From Gammaproteobacteria bacterium (GTDB lineage Bacteria; Pseudomonadota; Gammaproteobacteria; Enterobacterales; Kangiellaceae), in contig JABXHY010000078.1 in NCBI GenBank assembly GCA_013373375.1, positions 1 to 40,403 on the forward strand: a DNA stretch of 40,403 bases, read 5' to 3'. Shown here piece after piece: positions 17,015 through 25,264 of this stretch (its first letter is position 1; every line of letters begins with the position of its first letter). Under the pieces are notes generated by a model. The model was not told the origin of the DNA, did not search any database, and worked only from the letters and a program-made list of their open reading frames with translations. A program made the translations under genes and the position numbers.

Positions 17015-17043
17015 ATGTTATCGACACAATTTTTTTTCGTCAA
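17015..17043 (-). promoter_or_regulatory. Sigma-70-type promoter of the peptide-export operon
   Basis: Minus strand TTGACG (17043-17038), 17-base spacer, TAACAT (17020-17015). Five of six and four of six consensus bases with ideal spacing. The predicted start is near 17008. No other strong promoter was noticed between here and 10051, so the seven genes may form one unit. Confidence 0.65.
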
Positions 17044-17694
17044 ACCACCTCAAAAACGCCAAATATAGGCGGTTCTTTAGACTTTTTTGTCGCAAATTTA
17101 CAATTCGTTTGCCACCCAAAATAGCCGTTTTGCTTTAGTCTCCGGCAACACTCAATAAAAAAGATGTTTTTTTCTTTTCGGCAAATTCGATATTAATTTT
17201 GTTAATTTGAACAACTTTTTTCTCAAGTTTTGCTTCAAATTGGTAATTATTTATATTGAAAATAATTGGGCGCTGTGGTGGAGAAAGCATAGTTTTTAGA
17301 TTGAGTTGTCCCTGTCTCAACACCATTTTTTGCATCATAGAAGACAAAGGTCGATACAGCGACAGATGTCGTTAAATTACAATTCAAATGGATAAATCTG
17401 CTGAAAAATGTCGAGTTTTTGATATTCAATGTCGCAGTAGTGCAATTCAAACCGGCTTTTATTTAAGAAAATAGTTGAGTTGGACGACATTTTGTCTTGA
17501 TCGGCTGGTGTCAGGGCTTCTTTTGTCGATTGATTGCTTCTGGTTTTGGGGTAATAGTAGCTTAAACAGATGTCTAGATGGCTTTATTAGGTATTAAGTG
17601 AGGAGGATAACAAGTGGTTCGCTGTGTTTTCGATGGTCTAAACAAGAGAAAACACCGTTTTTGGGATAATTATGTTCAATTCAACGTGTTGGTT

Positions 17695-17760
17695 TTTCTT
17701 AATGAGCCGAAACTCAAAGGCAGGCTTGGCTGTTTTGAATGATTTTGATGAACGAAAAAT
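17695..17760. repeat. Dispersed repeat R2 (copy of 7884-7949)
   Basis: 66 bases, five mismatches to R1, same orientation. It lies 34 bases beyond the terminator hairpin of the 17900 gene. Confidence 0.9.
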
Positions 17761-17792
17761 AAGCCGTTTGGCGAAAAGAGACCTTCGGGATC

Positions 17793-17818
17793 AAAAAAGC
17801 CAGCATTTACTGGCTTTT
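17793..17818 (-). terminator. Rho-independent terminator of the 17900 gene
   Basis: Minus strand AAAAGCCAG-TAAATG-CTGGCTTTT (17818-17795) followed by further Ts. It lies about 80 bases after the stop codon. The near-identical hairpin at 9799-9823 accompanies relic 2. Confidence 0.85.
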
Positions 17819-17899
17819 GTGGATTGATAAATTGTATAAATATTGTACTAATTGTTCGTGCCATGCAATTTAACTATTCGATCATTCAAATAAACCGAT

Positions 17900-19444
17900 T
17901 TAATAAATCGTGGCGATAGGCAAATCAAACGCGACAGAAATAAAGTATGCATCTTCTGTTAAGCCATTTTCGATTCGAATATCTTCTTGATATCCAGCCA
18001 TAAGCGACAGAGGCTTACTGGCAAATGACCATGAAATAAACACACTCGGTGACAATATGTCTTCAATCTTTGGATCATAGGCATCACCTTTCAGCTCAGC
18101 CGTTATATAGTTACCTAAATCGATAGGTGCATAACCAAGTGTCAATGAACTTCCTCGGTAATTGAGCAATTTAAACTCAACGCCCACAGGTCCGTAGGCG
18201 CGCGTCATAACATCTTTATTATCACCGCCTGTTTCATCAATCTTCATAAATGAAAGGCCATAATAAGAGGTTAAGAAAAGCGTATCTTGGCAAGGCAACA
18301 CGTCATACGCGGTACACATGGTGAAGTAAAACTTGTCTTCGCTCGACTTTGTGTAACTTTCTTTTTTACGAACCCAACCGAAATAAGAGGTATTCAATCG
18401 CTTACTGTTGTAGGTATCGTTTTCATTCACGTACTGATCGAGTATGGCGACAACGGCATCGGCGCTGCCGCGTTCTTTATCGGAGGCATCGGCAAGTTCT
18501 GCCAAAAATAACGAAATACTTTTAAGGCGATTAAGTGCGGATATGTTGTACCCTTCAAAATCGAATAAATCCGCTGAAGCACTGCCTATCAAATCAATTA
18601 TCTGCAGCATTTCGTAGGCTTTAAAAACGTAACTCTCATCGGACTCAACTACGAGGCTCATGCTCAATTCGACTTGTTTAATAAGACTCAATAATTCTTT
18701 GATTAATTGTATGTTCTTAGCAAATTGGTCTTTGGTTTCCTGGCTAAGTGAATCAAGTATGCTTTTGTTATTGTTAATATCGATTGCGCTGACTTTATTT
18801 ATGCTTTTAACCATTCTGTCGGTCATTGCTTTACGAGTGGTCAACGAACGGTTGTTGTCACCATTTGAATTAGTTGTGGAGCCAGCGCTTGAAGACCCAG
18901 AGCCGGTAGAACCGGATTTATTATCCCCACCTGAATAATCATCACATTTACGATCTTCCAAAAATGCAACAGTGGTCATACTTTCATTGTTATCATCAAC
19001 CAACTCCTTAACATCTTTTATAAGTGTATCTAATTGGTCAACACGGCTTTGAGTTAGATCGTCAATGGTTTCAATTCTTATTATTTCTTCGAGCTGAGTT
19101 TTTAAACAGAGTGTCACTTTGTCGAATAACAAAATGTCGGTTTTAAATTGCGACTGTATTAGCGGGATTAAACGTTGACCAGACACCGAGTCGTAAAAAT
19201 CGATAGAGCGAACGGTTTGAGTGAAAAACTTTTGAATATAGGCTTGGCGAGCAATATCGTCTATGGCTTGGTCGACAATCACTCGTTCAATTCGGTTGGC
19301 CTGCCATTGGGTGAAGCCCCGAATTAAATTTGTCGCCGATGTTGGAATACTTTCAATTGCGTCTTGCGAGTGTGCAGAAACAGAAATAAACGAAAGGGTG
19401 AACATTAAAAGGCTGGTCAATACGGCTCCAAGCAATGATTTCAT
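17900..19444 (-). CDS. Secreted protein with probable outer-membrane beta-barrel C-terminus
   Basis: 514 aa. The signal peptide is about residues 1-26 (ends SVSAHSQ). Residues 30-330 are largely helical and charged, with a Gly/Ser/Asn-rich low-complexity patch (SGSTGSGSSSAGS) near 175-190. The last 150 residues show alternating aromatic strands (FYFTMCTAYDVL, SSLTLGYAPIDLG, PSVFISWSFASKPLS, DAYFISVAFDLP) and end in Tyr, as outer-membrane barrel proteins do. Two cysteines in that part (TMCTAYDVLPCQ) may pair. AAGGAAC lies before the ATG. Two relics of the same family (8664-8789, 9851-10024) lie beyond the peptide cluster. The function is unknown; an outer-membrane partner or receptor of the peptide system is possible. 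Confidence 0.82.
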   Translation of the reverse strand: MKSLLGAVLTSLLMFTLSFISVSAHSQDAIESIPTSATNLIRGFTQWQANRIERVIVDQAIDDIARQAYIQKFFTQTVRSIDFYDSVSGQRLIPLIQSQFKTDILLFDKVTLCLKTQLEEIIRIETIDDLTQSRVDQLDTLIKDVKELVDDNNESMTTVAFLEDRKCDDYSGGDNKSGSTGSGSSSAGSTTNSNGDNNRSLTTRKAMTDRMVKSINKVSAIDINNNKSILDSLSQETKDQFAKNIQLIKELLSLIKQVELSMSLVVESDESYVFKAYEMLQIIDLIGSASADLFDFEGYNISALNRLKSISLFLAELADASDKERGSADAVVAILDQYVNENDTYNSKRLNTSYFGWVRKKESYTKSSEDKFYFTMCTAYDVLPCQDTLFLTSYYGLSFMKIDETGGDNKDVMTRAYGPVGVEFKLLNYRGSSLTLGYAPIDLGNYITAELKGDAYDPKIEDILSPSVFISWSFASKPLSLMAGYQEDIRIENGLTEDAYFISVAFDLPIATIY

Positions 19445-20311
19445 AATAAGTTCCTTTATTTGGTATTGATTTAACTTTTCATTTTGAAGTTATTCGAATT
19501 CAGTTTGACGAAGTGGTTGGTAAAGTCCTCAATCTGGTTAATTGAATTAGGCGGGAGAATAGCCAATAAACCGAGAGAGAGGACCGTACCATTCATTTAT
19601 CTCCTAATGGTTTTATTATTTAAAAACACTAACTTAAGAGTACTGCGATTCTTTACGTTTTTATTTAACTTAGCTTCATTAAATTTATGTTTATTGATGG
19701 TTTTATCGTTCATTTATCGTCGTTAATTATGGTTTTTGTCGATTTTTGGTATTAGTTGTCAACTTTTAACGATTGTTCGCGATTTTTGTTTTCGAGTTAT
19801 TGGCCTAGATTATTAATTACCGGTTAAAAAACAATACGTAAGCAGGCGTAATACTGCTGATAAAGGATGGAGTTCATTATTTGTATTTAAAATATCTCAA
19901 ATAAAACGAGGTTGAGATGTGAGCGGTTATGACTTTGGCGTTTGGGCATTGCTTATTGCGTTTCTTTATTTAAAGGTTATCTCAAATGCTTGCTTGGGTT
20001 ATTTTTGTACAAACCAAAATTTAAAGCGCTTTATTTTGGCTATTTGCAGGGTTTTGGTTTAGGTTTATCAAGTGATATTTAGATAATTCGAAAAATAATA
20101 ACGTTATTAGCAATACACCGCTGTAGGGAGAACGGATTAAGGCGGTGAATGCGGTTGTAGCAAAACGGAGCAGGGTAGAGTGACAGTCATATCTTTAACA
20201 GATAGTTTTGTGCCTTTAGCACCTTGTTTTAGGTGTTTATCTCTCCGTACTTCCTTTAGAATCTTTCCTGAAGCAAATCAATTATTTAACGCAGTATCAG
20301 GTTGATAAAAA
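19445..20311. other. Gene-free stretch upstream of the hsd operon
   Basis: About 870 AT-rich bases separate the divergent 17900 and hsdM genes. Several short frames occur but none has a good start signal or protein-like composition. Promoters for both flanking genes must lie here; I could not pick one with confidence. A small stem (CACCT ... AGGTG near 20219-20236) is too short to call. Confidence 0.5.
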
Positions 20312-21991
20312 ATGGCGAAAAAAACAGCAAACAAAAATGCCTCCTCAGTTAATGAGTCTCAAACACCTCAAGAGAATGGTCAAGCGATTAGCGAATCGGT
20401 CAAACAAGATGTAATTAACAAAGCCTTATGGAATGCCTGCGATACCTTTCGCGGGACGATTAGTGCCGATACTTATCGCGATTACATTTTGACCATGTTG
20501 TTTGTTAAGTACATTTCAGATGTTTGGCAAGATCATTACGACGAGTACAAAAAAGAACATGGCGACGAGCCGGAGTTGATTACCGAGTTAATGAAAAGCG
20601 AGCGGTTTGTGTTGCCGCCCAAGTCGAGTTTTTATTATTTGTATGAACGGCGGCATGAGCCGGGTAATGGCGAGCGGATCGATCAAGCACTGCACGCGAT
20701 AGAAGAGGCCAATGGCACCAAGTTAAAAGAAGCCGGTAAAAGTGTGTTCCAGGACATCAGTTTTAATACCGACAAACTCGGTGAAGAAAAACAAAAGAAT
20801 GTCATCTTGCGTCATTTATTGGAAGACTTTGCCAAACCGGAACTGAATTTAAAACCCAGCCGTGTTGGCACTCAAGATGTTATCGGTAACTCTTACGAAT
20901 TCTTAATTGGTATGTTTGCCGCGCAAGGTGGTAAAAAAGCCGGTGAGTTTTATACGCCGCCGGAAGTGTCTGATTTAATCGCTGAACTGCTCGACCCGCA
21001 ACCGGGCGAAAGCATTTGCGACCCAGCCTGTGGTTCTGCGTCGTTATTAATGAAGTGTGGCGCCAAAGTCCGTAAAAATCATAACAGCAAAGAGTACGCG
21101 CTCTACGGGCAAGAGGCGATTGGTTCCACCTGGTCGTTTGCCAAAATGAATATGTTTTTGCACGGCGAAGACAATCATAAAATCGAGTGGGGCGATACCA
21201 TTCGTAATCCTAAGTTGTTGGATAAAAACGGTAACTTACAACATTTCGATATTGTAACGGCGAATCCACCATTCTCGCTCGACAAATGGGGCCACGACGA
21301 AGCCGAGCACGATCCCTTCGGTCGCTTTAAGCGCGGTGTACCGCCGAAAACCAAAGGCGATTATGCGTTTATATTGCATATGATCGAAACGCTCAAAAAC
21401 AAAACCGGGCGAATGGGTGTGGTGGTACCGCACGGTGTGTTATTTCGTGGTTCATCTGAGGGTAAAATTCGCCAGCAGTTAATTGATGAAAATTTATTAG
21501 ATGCCGTTATCGGTCTGCCAGAAAAACTGTTTTACGGCACCGGTATTCCTGCGGCGATTTTATTGTTTAATAAAGCCAAAAAAGACGACACAGTATTATT
21601 CATTGATGCCTCGCGCGAATTTAAATCGGGTAAAAATCAAAATTATTTATTAGCCGATAACATTGCCAAAATTTATTCGACTTATCGGCGAGTGCGTTAT
21701 AAAGCCGAACTAGAAGTCGAAATGACTTCGCCAGTGTGTTACGCGCCAGAGTTTGAAGAGCAGGGTACAGGCGTGGTGGTTGATAAATACGCTTATTTGG
21801 CCGAGCTTAAAGAAATTAAAGAGAACGACTATAACCTCAATATTCCGCGTTATGTTGATACTTTCGAAGAGGAAGAAGAAATCGATTTAATGGCCGTGCG
21901 TGCCGAGCGGATGAAGTTGAAGGCAGAGTTGGATGAATTAGAAGGAGAAATGGCGAAGTATTTGGAGGAGTTGGGTTATGGAGAACAGTAA
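20312..21991 (+). CDS. hsdM: Type I restriction-modification DNA methyltransferase subunit
   Basis: 559 aa, N6-adenine methyltransferase subunit. It has the N-terminal HsdM helical domain (ALWNACDTFRGTISADTYRD), SAM-binding motif DPACGSASLL, and catalytic NPPF (IVTANPPFSLDKWG). A Glu-rich C-terminal coiled coil contacts HsdS. It overlaps hsdS by 14 bases. With HsdS it methylates the recognition site; with HsdR it restricts unmethylated DNA. It starts the operon that continues to the metallopeptidase at 29311. Confidence 0.96.
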   Translation: MAKKTANKNASSVNESQTPQENGQAISESVKQDVINKALWNACDTFRGTISADTYRDYILTMLFVKYISDVWQDHYDEYKKEHGDEPELITELMKSERFVLPPKSSFYYLYERRHEPGNGERIDQALHAIEEANGTKLKEAGKSVFQDISFNTDKLGEEKQKNVILRHLLEDFAKPELNLKPSRVGTQDVIGNSYEFLIGMFAAQGGKKAGEFYTPPEVSDLIAELLDPQPGESICDPACGSASLLMKCGAKVRKNHNSKEYALYGQEAIGSTWSFAKMNMFLHGEDNHKIEWGDTIRNPKLLDKNGNLQHFDIVTANPPFSLDKWGHDEAEHDPFGRFKRGVPPKTKGDYAFILHMIETLKNKTGRMGVVVPHGVLFRGSSEGKIRQQLIDENLLDAVIGLPEKLFYGTGIPAAILLFNKAKKDDTVLFIDASREFKSGKNQNYLLADNIAKIYSTYRRVRYKAELEVEMTSPVCYAPEFEEQGTGVVVDKYAYLAELKEIKENDYNLNIPRYVDTFEEEEEIDLMAVRAERMKLKAELDELEGEMAKYLEELGYGEQ

Positions 21992-23222
21992 GACCTACTC
22001 TGACTTAGATTTAATGCAGGCAAGGGTTAAATTTGTGCCGGATGGCTGGAATTTTTCAACAGTAGAAAATACATTTAATATAAAAAATAATTTAAGAAAG
22101 CCAATCAGTGAGACAGAAAGAAGTAAAATTCCGGGAAAATACCCTTATTACGGCCCAACAAAAGTACAAGGTTATATTGGAACTTATGAGCAAGATGGAG
22201 ATTATGTTCTTATAGGTGAAGATGGAGACCATTTTTTAAAATATAAAAATATGCCCATGACGCAGTTAATTAGTGGTAAATGTACAGTTAACAATCATGC
22301 GCATATCATCGAGGAAACAAAAGAAGCTACGAAAGAATGGTTTTACTACTATTTCATGCACAGGGATATTTTTAGTTTTTTAACGCGGCAAGGAGCAGGA
22401 AGGTTTAAATTAAATAAAGCAGCACTGGAAAAAATTCCTCTGCTAGTTCCCCCTCTCCCCGAGCAAAAGAAAATCGCCAAAATCCTTTCCACCTGGGATA
22501 AAGCCATAGCGACCACCGAAAAACTACTCGCCAATAGCCACCAGCAAAAAAAAGCCCTGATGCAACAACTGCTCACCGGTAAAAAACGATTGTTGGATGA
22601 GAATGGGGAAAGGTTTAGTGGGGAGTGGGAAGAGGTGAAGCTCTCAACTCTATTCGAAAGGATAACCAACAAGAATAAAGGGCAAAGTACAAATGTCGTG
22701 ACCATTTCTGGACAGCGTGGCTTAATTCGACAAGAAGAGTTTTTTAAAAAATCAGTGGCATCTGAGACACTCGATGGCTACTTTCTATTAAAGAAAGGTC
22801 AGTTTGCTTACAATAAAAGTTATTCAAATGGATATCCAATGGGCGCGATCAAGAGATTGAATAGATATGATGATGCAGTGGTAACTACATTATATATTTG
22901 TTTTGAAAATTCCAATGAAAATAAAGCCGACAGCGACTTTTGGGAGCACTATTTCGAATCAGGCCTTCTAAATAAAGGTTTGTCTCAAATTGCGCATGAG
23001 GGTGGACGAGCGCATGGTTTATTGAATGTAAAGCCTTTAGATTTCTTTTCATTGAAAGTACCAGTCCCTAGCTTTGAAGAACAACAAAAAATTGCTGCTG
23101 TGCTTTCCACCGCAGATCATGAAATCAGAGAGATTCAACAAAAAGTTGATTCATTAAAGCAAGAAAAGAAAGCTCTTATGCAACAATTGTTAACAGGCAA
23201 GCGAAGGGTTCAAATTAATTAG
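21978..23222 (+). CDS. hsdS: Type I restriction-modification specificity subunit
   Basis: 414 aa with two target-recognition domains (about 15-155 and 215-355). Each is followed by a conserved helical spacer: PEQKKIAKILSTWDKAI ... KKALMQQLLTGKKRL and EEQQKIAAVLSTADHEI ... KKALMQQLLTGKRRV. The two spacers are near-repeats, including at DNA level. The recognition domains are AT-richer than the spacers, the usual sign of domain swapping. The recognition sequence cannot be predicted. Confidence 0.95.
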   Translation: MENSKTYSDLDLMQARVKFVPDGWNFSTVENTFNIKNNLRKPISETERSKIPGKYPYYGPTKVQGYIGTYEQDGDYVLIGEDGDHFLKYKNMPMTQLISGKCTVNNHAHIIEETKEATKEWFYYYFMHRDIFSFLTRQGAGRFKLNKAALEKIPLLVPPLPEQKKIAKILSTWDKAIATTEKLLANSHQQKKALMQQLLTGKKRLLDENGERFSGEWEEVKLSTLFERITNKNKGQSTNVVTISGQRGLIRQEEFFKKSVASETLDGYFLLKKGQFAYNKSYSNGYPMGAIKRLNRYDDAVVTTLYICFENSNENKADSDFWEHYFESGLLNKGLSQIAHEGGRAHGLLNVKPLDFFSLKVPVPSFEEQQKIAAVLSTADHEIREIQQKVDSLKQEKKALMQQLLTGKRRVQIN

Positions 23223-23235
23223 GGAGAATTCAATA

Positions 23236-23853
23236 GTGGATTTGGCACTGCTTAAAGACCTAAAAGAATTGAAAGATCTAGTAGCGATAGTTGCTACGGT
23301 AACAGGTCTAGTAGTGAGCTTTGTTACTGTATCGAGGTACTTTTTTGATAAAAAAAAGTACAAGATGGAACTGCAAGAAAAGTATTTCTCTAAATTATAT
23401 AATTTATACCAAAAGCATCTTGAGTTTGGTCAACTGGCACTGGCAGAACCTTTATCGAGAGAGCAGTTGTCTGAATTGTTTCGACTTCATCAAGAAGCTT
23501 CTTTCGTGATGCCGCAAGAGTTAGAAGACTACAGTTATCAACTAATCTCTTGGTTTATGCAACAGCGACAGTTTCAAAATATCATTAATTCGCGTCAGAA
23601 AGCCAATCAAGACCCTGCGGACTTTCCTGAGAAGCTAAATGAAGTTTTGAGGTCTCTCGGAGTACATTTAGTGGCAAGGGCCGAAGATGGAGATATGCTT
23701 GTAACAAGTTATTTTAGAAAATACATGAAGCCAACTTTTCCTATTTTCGAATTATCTCGACGGCAAAAGATTAAAAACTGGATTAGTGCTAAAGCTCATA
23801 GTGTAAAGTTGATGCATTTTAAACGGCAAATAAACAAAAAGAAAAAGTCTTGA
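23236..23853 (+). CDS. One-TM protein in the hsd-embedded defence insert
   Basis: 205 aa from a GTG start with GGGAGAA upstream. One hydrophobic helix (about 16-34, VAIVATVTGLVVSFVTVSRY) is followed by a charged helical cytoplasmic region ending in a basic tail (RQINKKKKS). No family is recognised. It is followed four bases later by the SLATT gene. It is AT-rich compared with hsdM and hsdR. It could be a helper or second effector of the nucleotidyltransferase module. Confidence 0.75.
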   Translation: MDLALLKDLKELKDLVAIVATVTGLVVSFVTVSRYFFDKKKYKMELQEKYFSKLYNLYQKHLEFGQLALAEPLSREQLSELFRLHQEASFVMPQELEDYSYQLISWFMQQRQFQNIINSRQKANQDPADFPEKLNEVLRSLGVHLVARAEDGDMLVTSYFRKYMKPTFPIFELSRRQKIKNWISAKAHSVKLMHFKRQINKKKKS

Positions 23854-23860
23854 AAAGGTG

Positions 23861-24373
23861 ATGATATTGGATAGTTCTGTAACTGAAAAGATTATAGCTG
23901 AGTGCAAGAGAATCGAAGAAGATACGGAGTACTCTTTCAAAGCCCATTATAATGCGTCTGTTTTTTGGTCTCGCGTCAATTTAGCTCTCGGTCTTCCTGC
24001 AGCTTTGCTAGCTGCATTTGCTGGCGGATCATCTGCGGCTGATGGCGCTCAAGCTGCAATCACTGGTACTGCATTTCTGTCAACTGCATTTGTCACTTGT
24101 ATGACTTTTCTTAAGCCGTCTCAAAAATCGGATTCACATAAAAATGCTGGTAACTTATACCAAGCTTTAAGGAATCAAGCTCGCATATTTAGAGAAATTG
24201 AAATTAGCGATAACATGTCTGAGATAGAGGCAAAGAAAACTTTCAAAGAATTAGCAAAGCGTCGAGATGAGCTAAACTCAATAATGCCGACTATACCAAG
24301 AAAAGCTTATGAAAAAGCAAAGAACGATATTGATTCTGGAAGGTCTGTATACCTGATCGATAAGGGAAAATGA
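23861..24373 (+). CDS. SLATT-domain 2-TM protein (probable CBASS-type effector)
   Basis: About 170 aa. It has the N-terminal helix, a YNASVFWSR segment, two membrane helices (about 35-53 and 65-84) and a C-terminal helical tail (LAKRRDELNSIMPTIPRKAYE). Together these are the hallmarks of the SLATT family, which is tied to SMODS/SLOG nucleotide signalling and thought to form pores that kill infected cells. The start is uncertain: GTG at 23858 and ATG at 23861 are too close to the AAAAGG, and TTG at 23867 is better spaced. The stop overlaps the nucleotidyltransferase start (ATGA), so the two are co-translated. Confidence 0.85.
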   Translation: MILDSSVTEKIIAECKRIEEDTEYSFKAHYNASVFWSRVNLALGLPAALLAAFAGGSSAADGAQAAITGTAFLSTAFVTCMTFLKPSQKSDSHKNAGNLYQALRNQARIFREIEISDNMSEIEAKKTFKELAKRRDELNSIMPTIPRKAYEKAKNDIDSGRSVYLIDKGK

Positions 24374-25212
24374 TGAACGTAAATGGATATTTAACTCGAC
24401 TAGCAAATAATGCGATTATTCGTGATGCTGAGAAAGATAGTATTACACGATCGATCAACACTATAAGCAGCCGCTTAAACTCATACTTTGATAAAGAAAT
24501 TGGTAGTCATTTTATTTTCGGTTCATATACTCGCGGAACTATTTTACCAAGAAGTATGGATCAAAAATCTGATGTCGATTACTTGATACAATTTAGCGAC
24601 TCTACTTTTAAACCGCAGACATATTTAGATCGGCTAAGAAGATTTGTTAATGCTAATTATCCAAGCTCACAGATTAAGCAATCAAACCCAACTCTTGTGC
24701 TCGAGTTGAATCACATTAAATTCGAACTTGTACCAGCTATAGAGACATTTTTCGATGGGCTCAAAATTCCCGCATCTCAGTCGAGCTTTAACGACTGGAT
24801 GTCAACTAGTCCAAATGATATTAATCAGTCATTAATTAGAGTAAATAAAAACAATAACAATTTGATTAAACCATTGATTAGGTTGATGAAGTACTGGAAT
24901 GCGAAAAATGGTTATCCGTTCGCATCATTTGAATTGGAAAAAAACGTTATTTCTCAATTCGATTATGTATTACCAGGTTTACTTGGTTATCAATCCTTGG
25001 AGAATAAATTATATACGGCAGTGGAAGGGCTTGAATATAGTTTTCTAGATCCAAATTACAAAGTAAATGCCGTTCAAAGATTGCAAAATAATATTAGAAG
25101 TATAAAGGATGAGCGTGCTGCTGGGCTAGATGACCTTGCTCTGATGAAAATCAAAAGGATATTTCCAGAGAATAACTCTTTAATCAGCTCATTATTAAGT
25201 AGGGGATTATGA
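24370..25212 (+). CDS. CD-NTase / SMODS-like nucleotidyltransferase
   Basis: 280 aa. Pol-beta-type nucleotidyltransferase core: G51-S52-Y-T-R-G-T, then D68-V-D70, with a third acidic residue E119 in KFELVPA, the position of the usual Asp in hD(V/L)VPA. The OAS1-like helical C-terminus contains LIRLMKYWNAKNG. Such enzymes make cyclic or linear oligonucleotides on phage infection. The product is not predictable. Partner is the SLATT gene with a four-base overlap. ATG at 24373 is better spaced from AAGGGA than 24370. It lies between hsdS and hsdR. Confidence 0.85.
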   Translation: MMNVNGYLTRLANNAIIRDAEKDSITRSINTISSRLNSYFDKEIGSHFIFGSYTRGTILPRSMDQKSDVDYLIQFSDSTFKPQTYLDRLRRFVNANYPSSQIKQSNPTLVLELNHIKFELVPAIETFFDGLKIPASQSSFNDWMSTSPNDINQSLIRVNKNNNNLIKPLIRLMKYWNAKNGYPFASFELEKNVISQFDYVLPGLLGYQSLENKLYTAVEGLEYSFLDPNYKVNAVQRLQNNIRSIKDERAAGLDDLALMKIKRIFPENNSLISSLLSRGL

Positions 25213-25264
25213 TGCGCAGCGCTCTAGAATTCGATAGCATTTTAAATCCTAAGAGAACACTCTT

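Larger units (their letters stand above)
17044..17899. other. Gene-free stretch between peptide operon and 17900 gene
   Basis: About 850 bases, AT-rich, with only short overlapping reading frames that lack start signals. It holds repeat R2 (17695-17760) and the terminator of the 17900 gene. It could carry control elements for the operon, but none beyond the promoter was recognised. Confidence 0.5.

Noticed and set aside
17050-17070. CGCC ... GGCG hairpin just upstream of the peptide promoter as a terminator
   Set aside because: Only four base pairs; too weak to call.
17135-17864. Short minus-strand frames between the peptide operon and the 17900 gene
   Set aside because: They lack start signals, are low in protein-like composition, and one is simply the translation of repeat R2 plus the terminator.
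19484-19726. 80-codon + strand frame upstream of the hsd operon
   Set aside because: No ribosome binding site; composition follows the AT-rich background.
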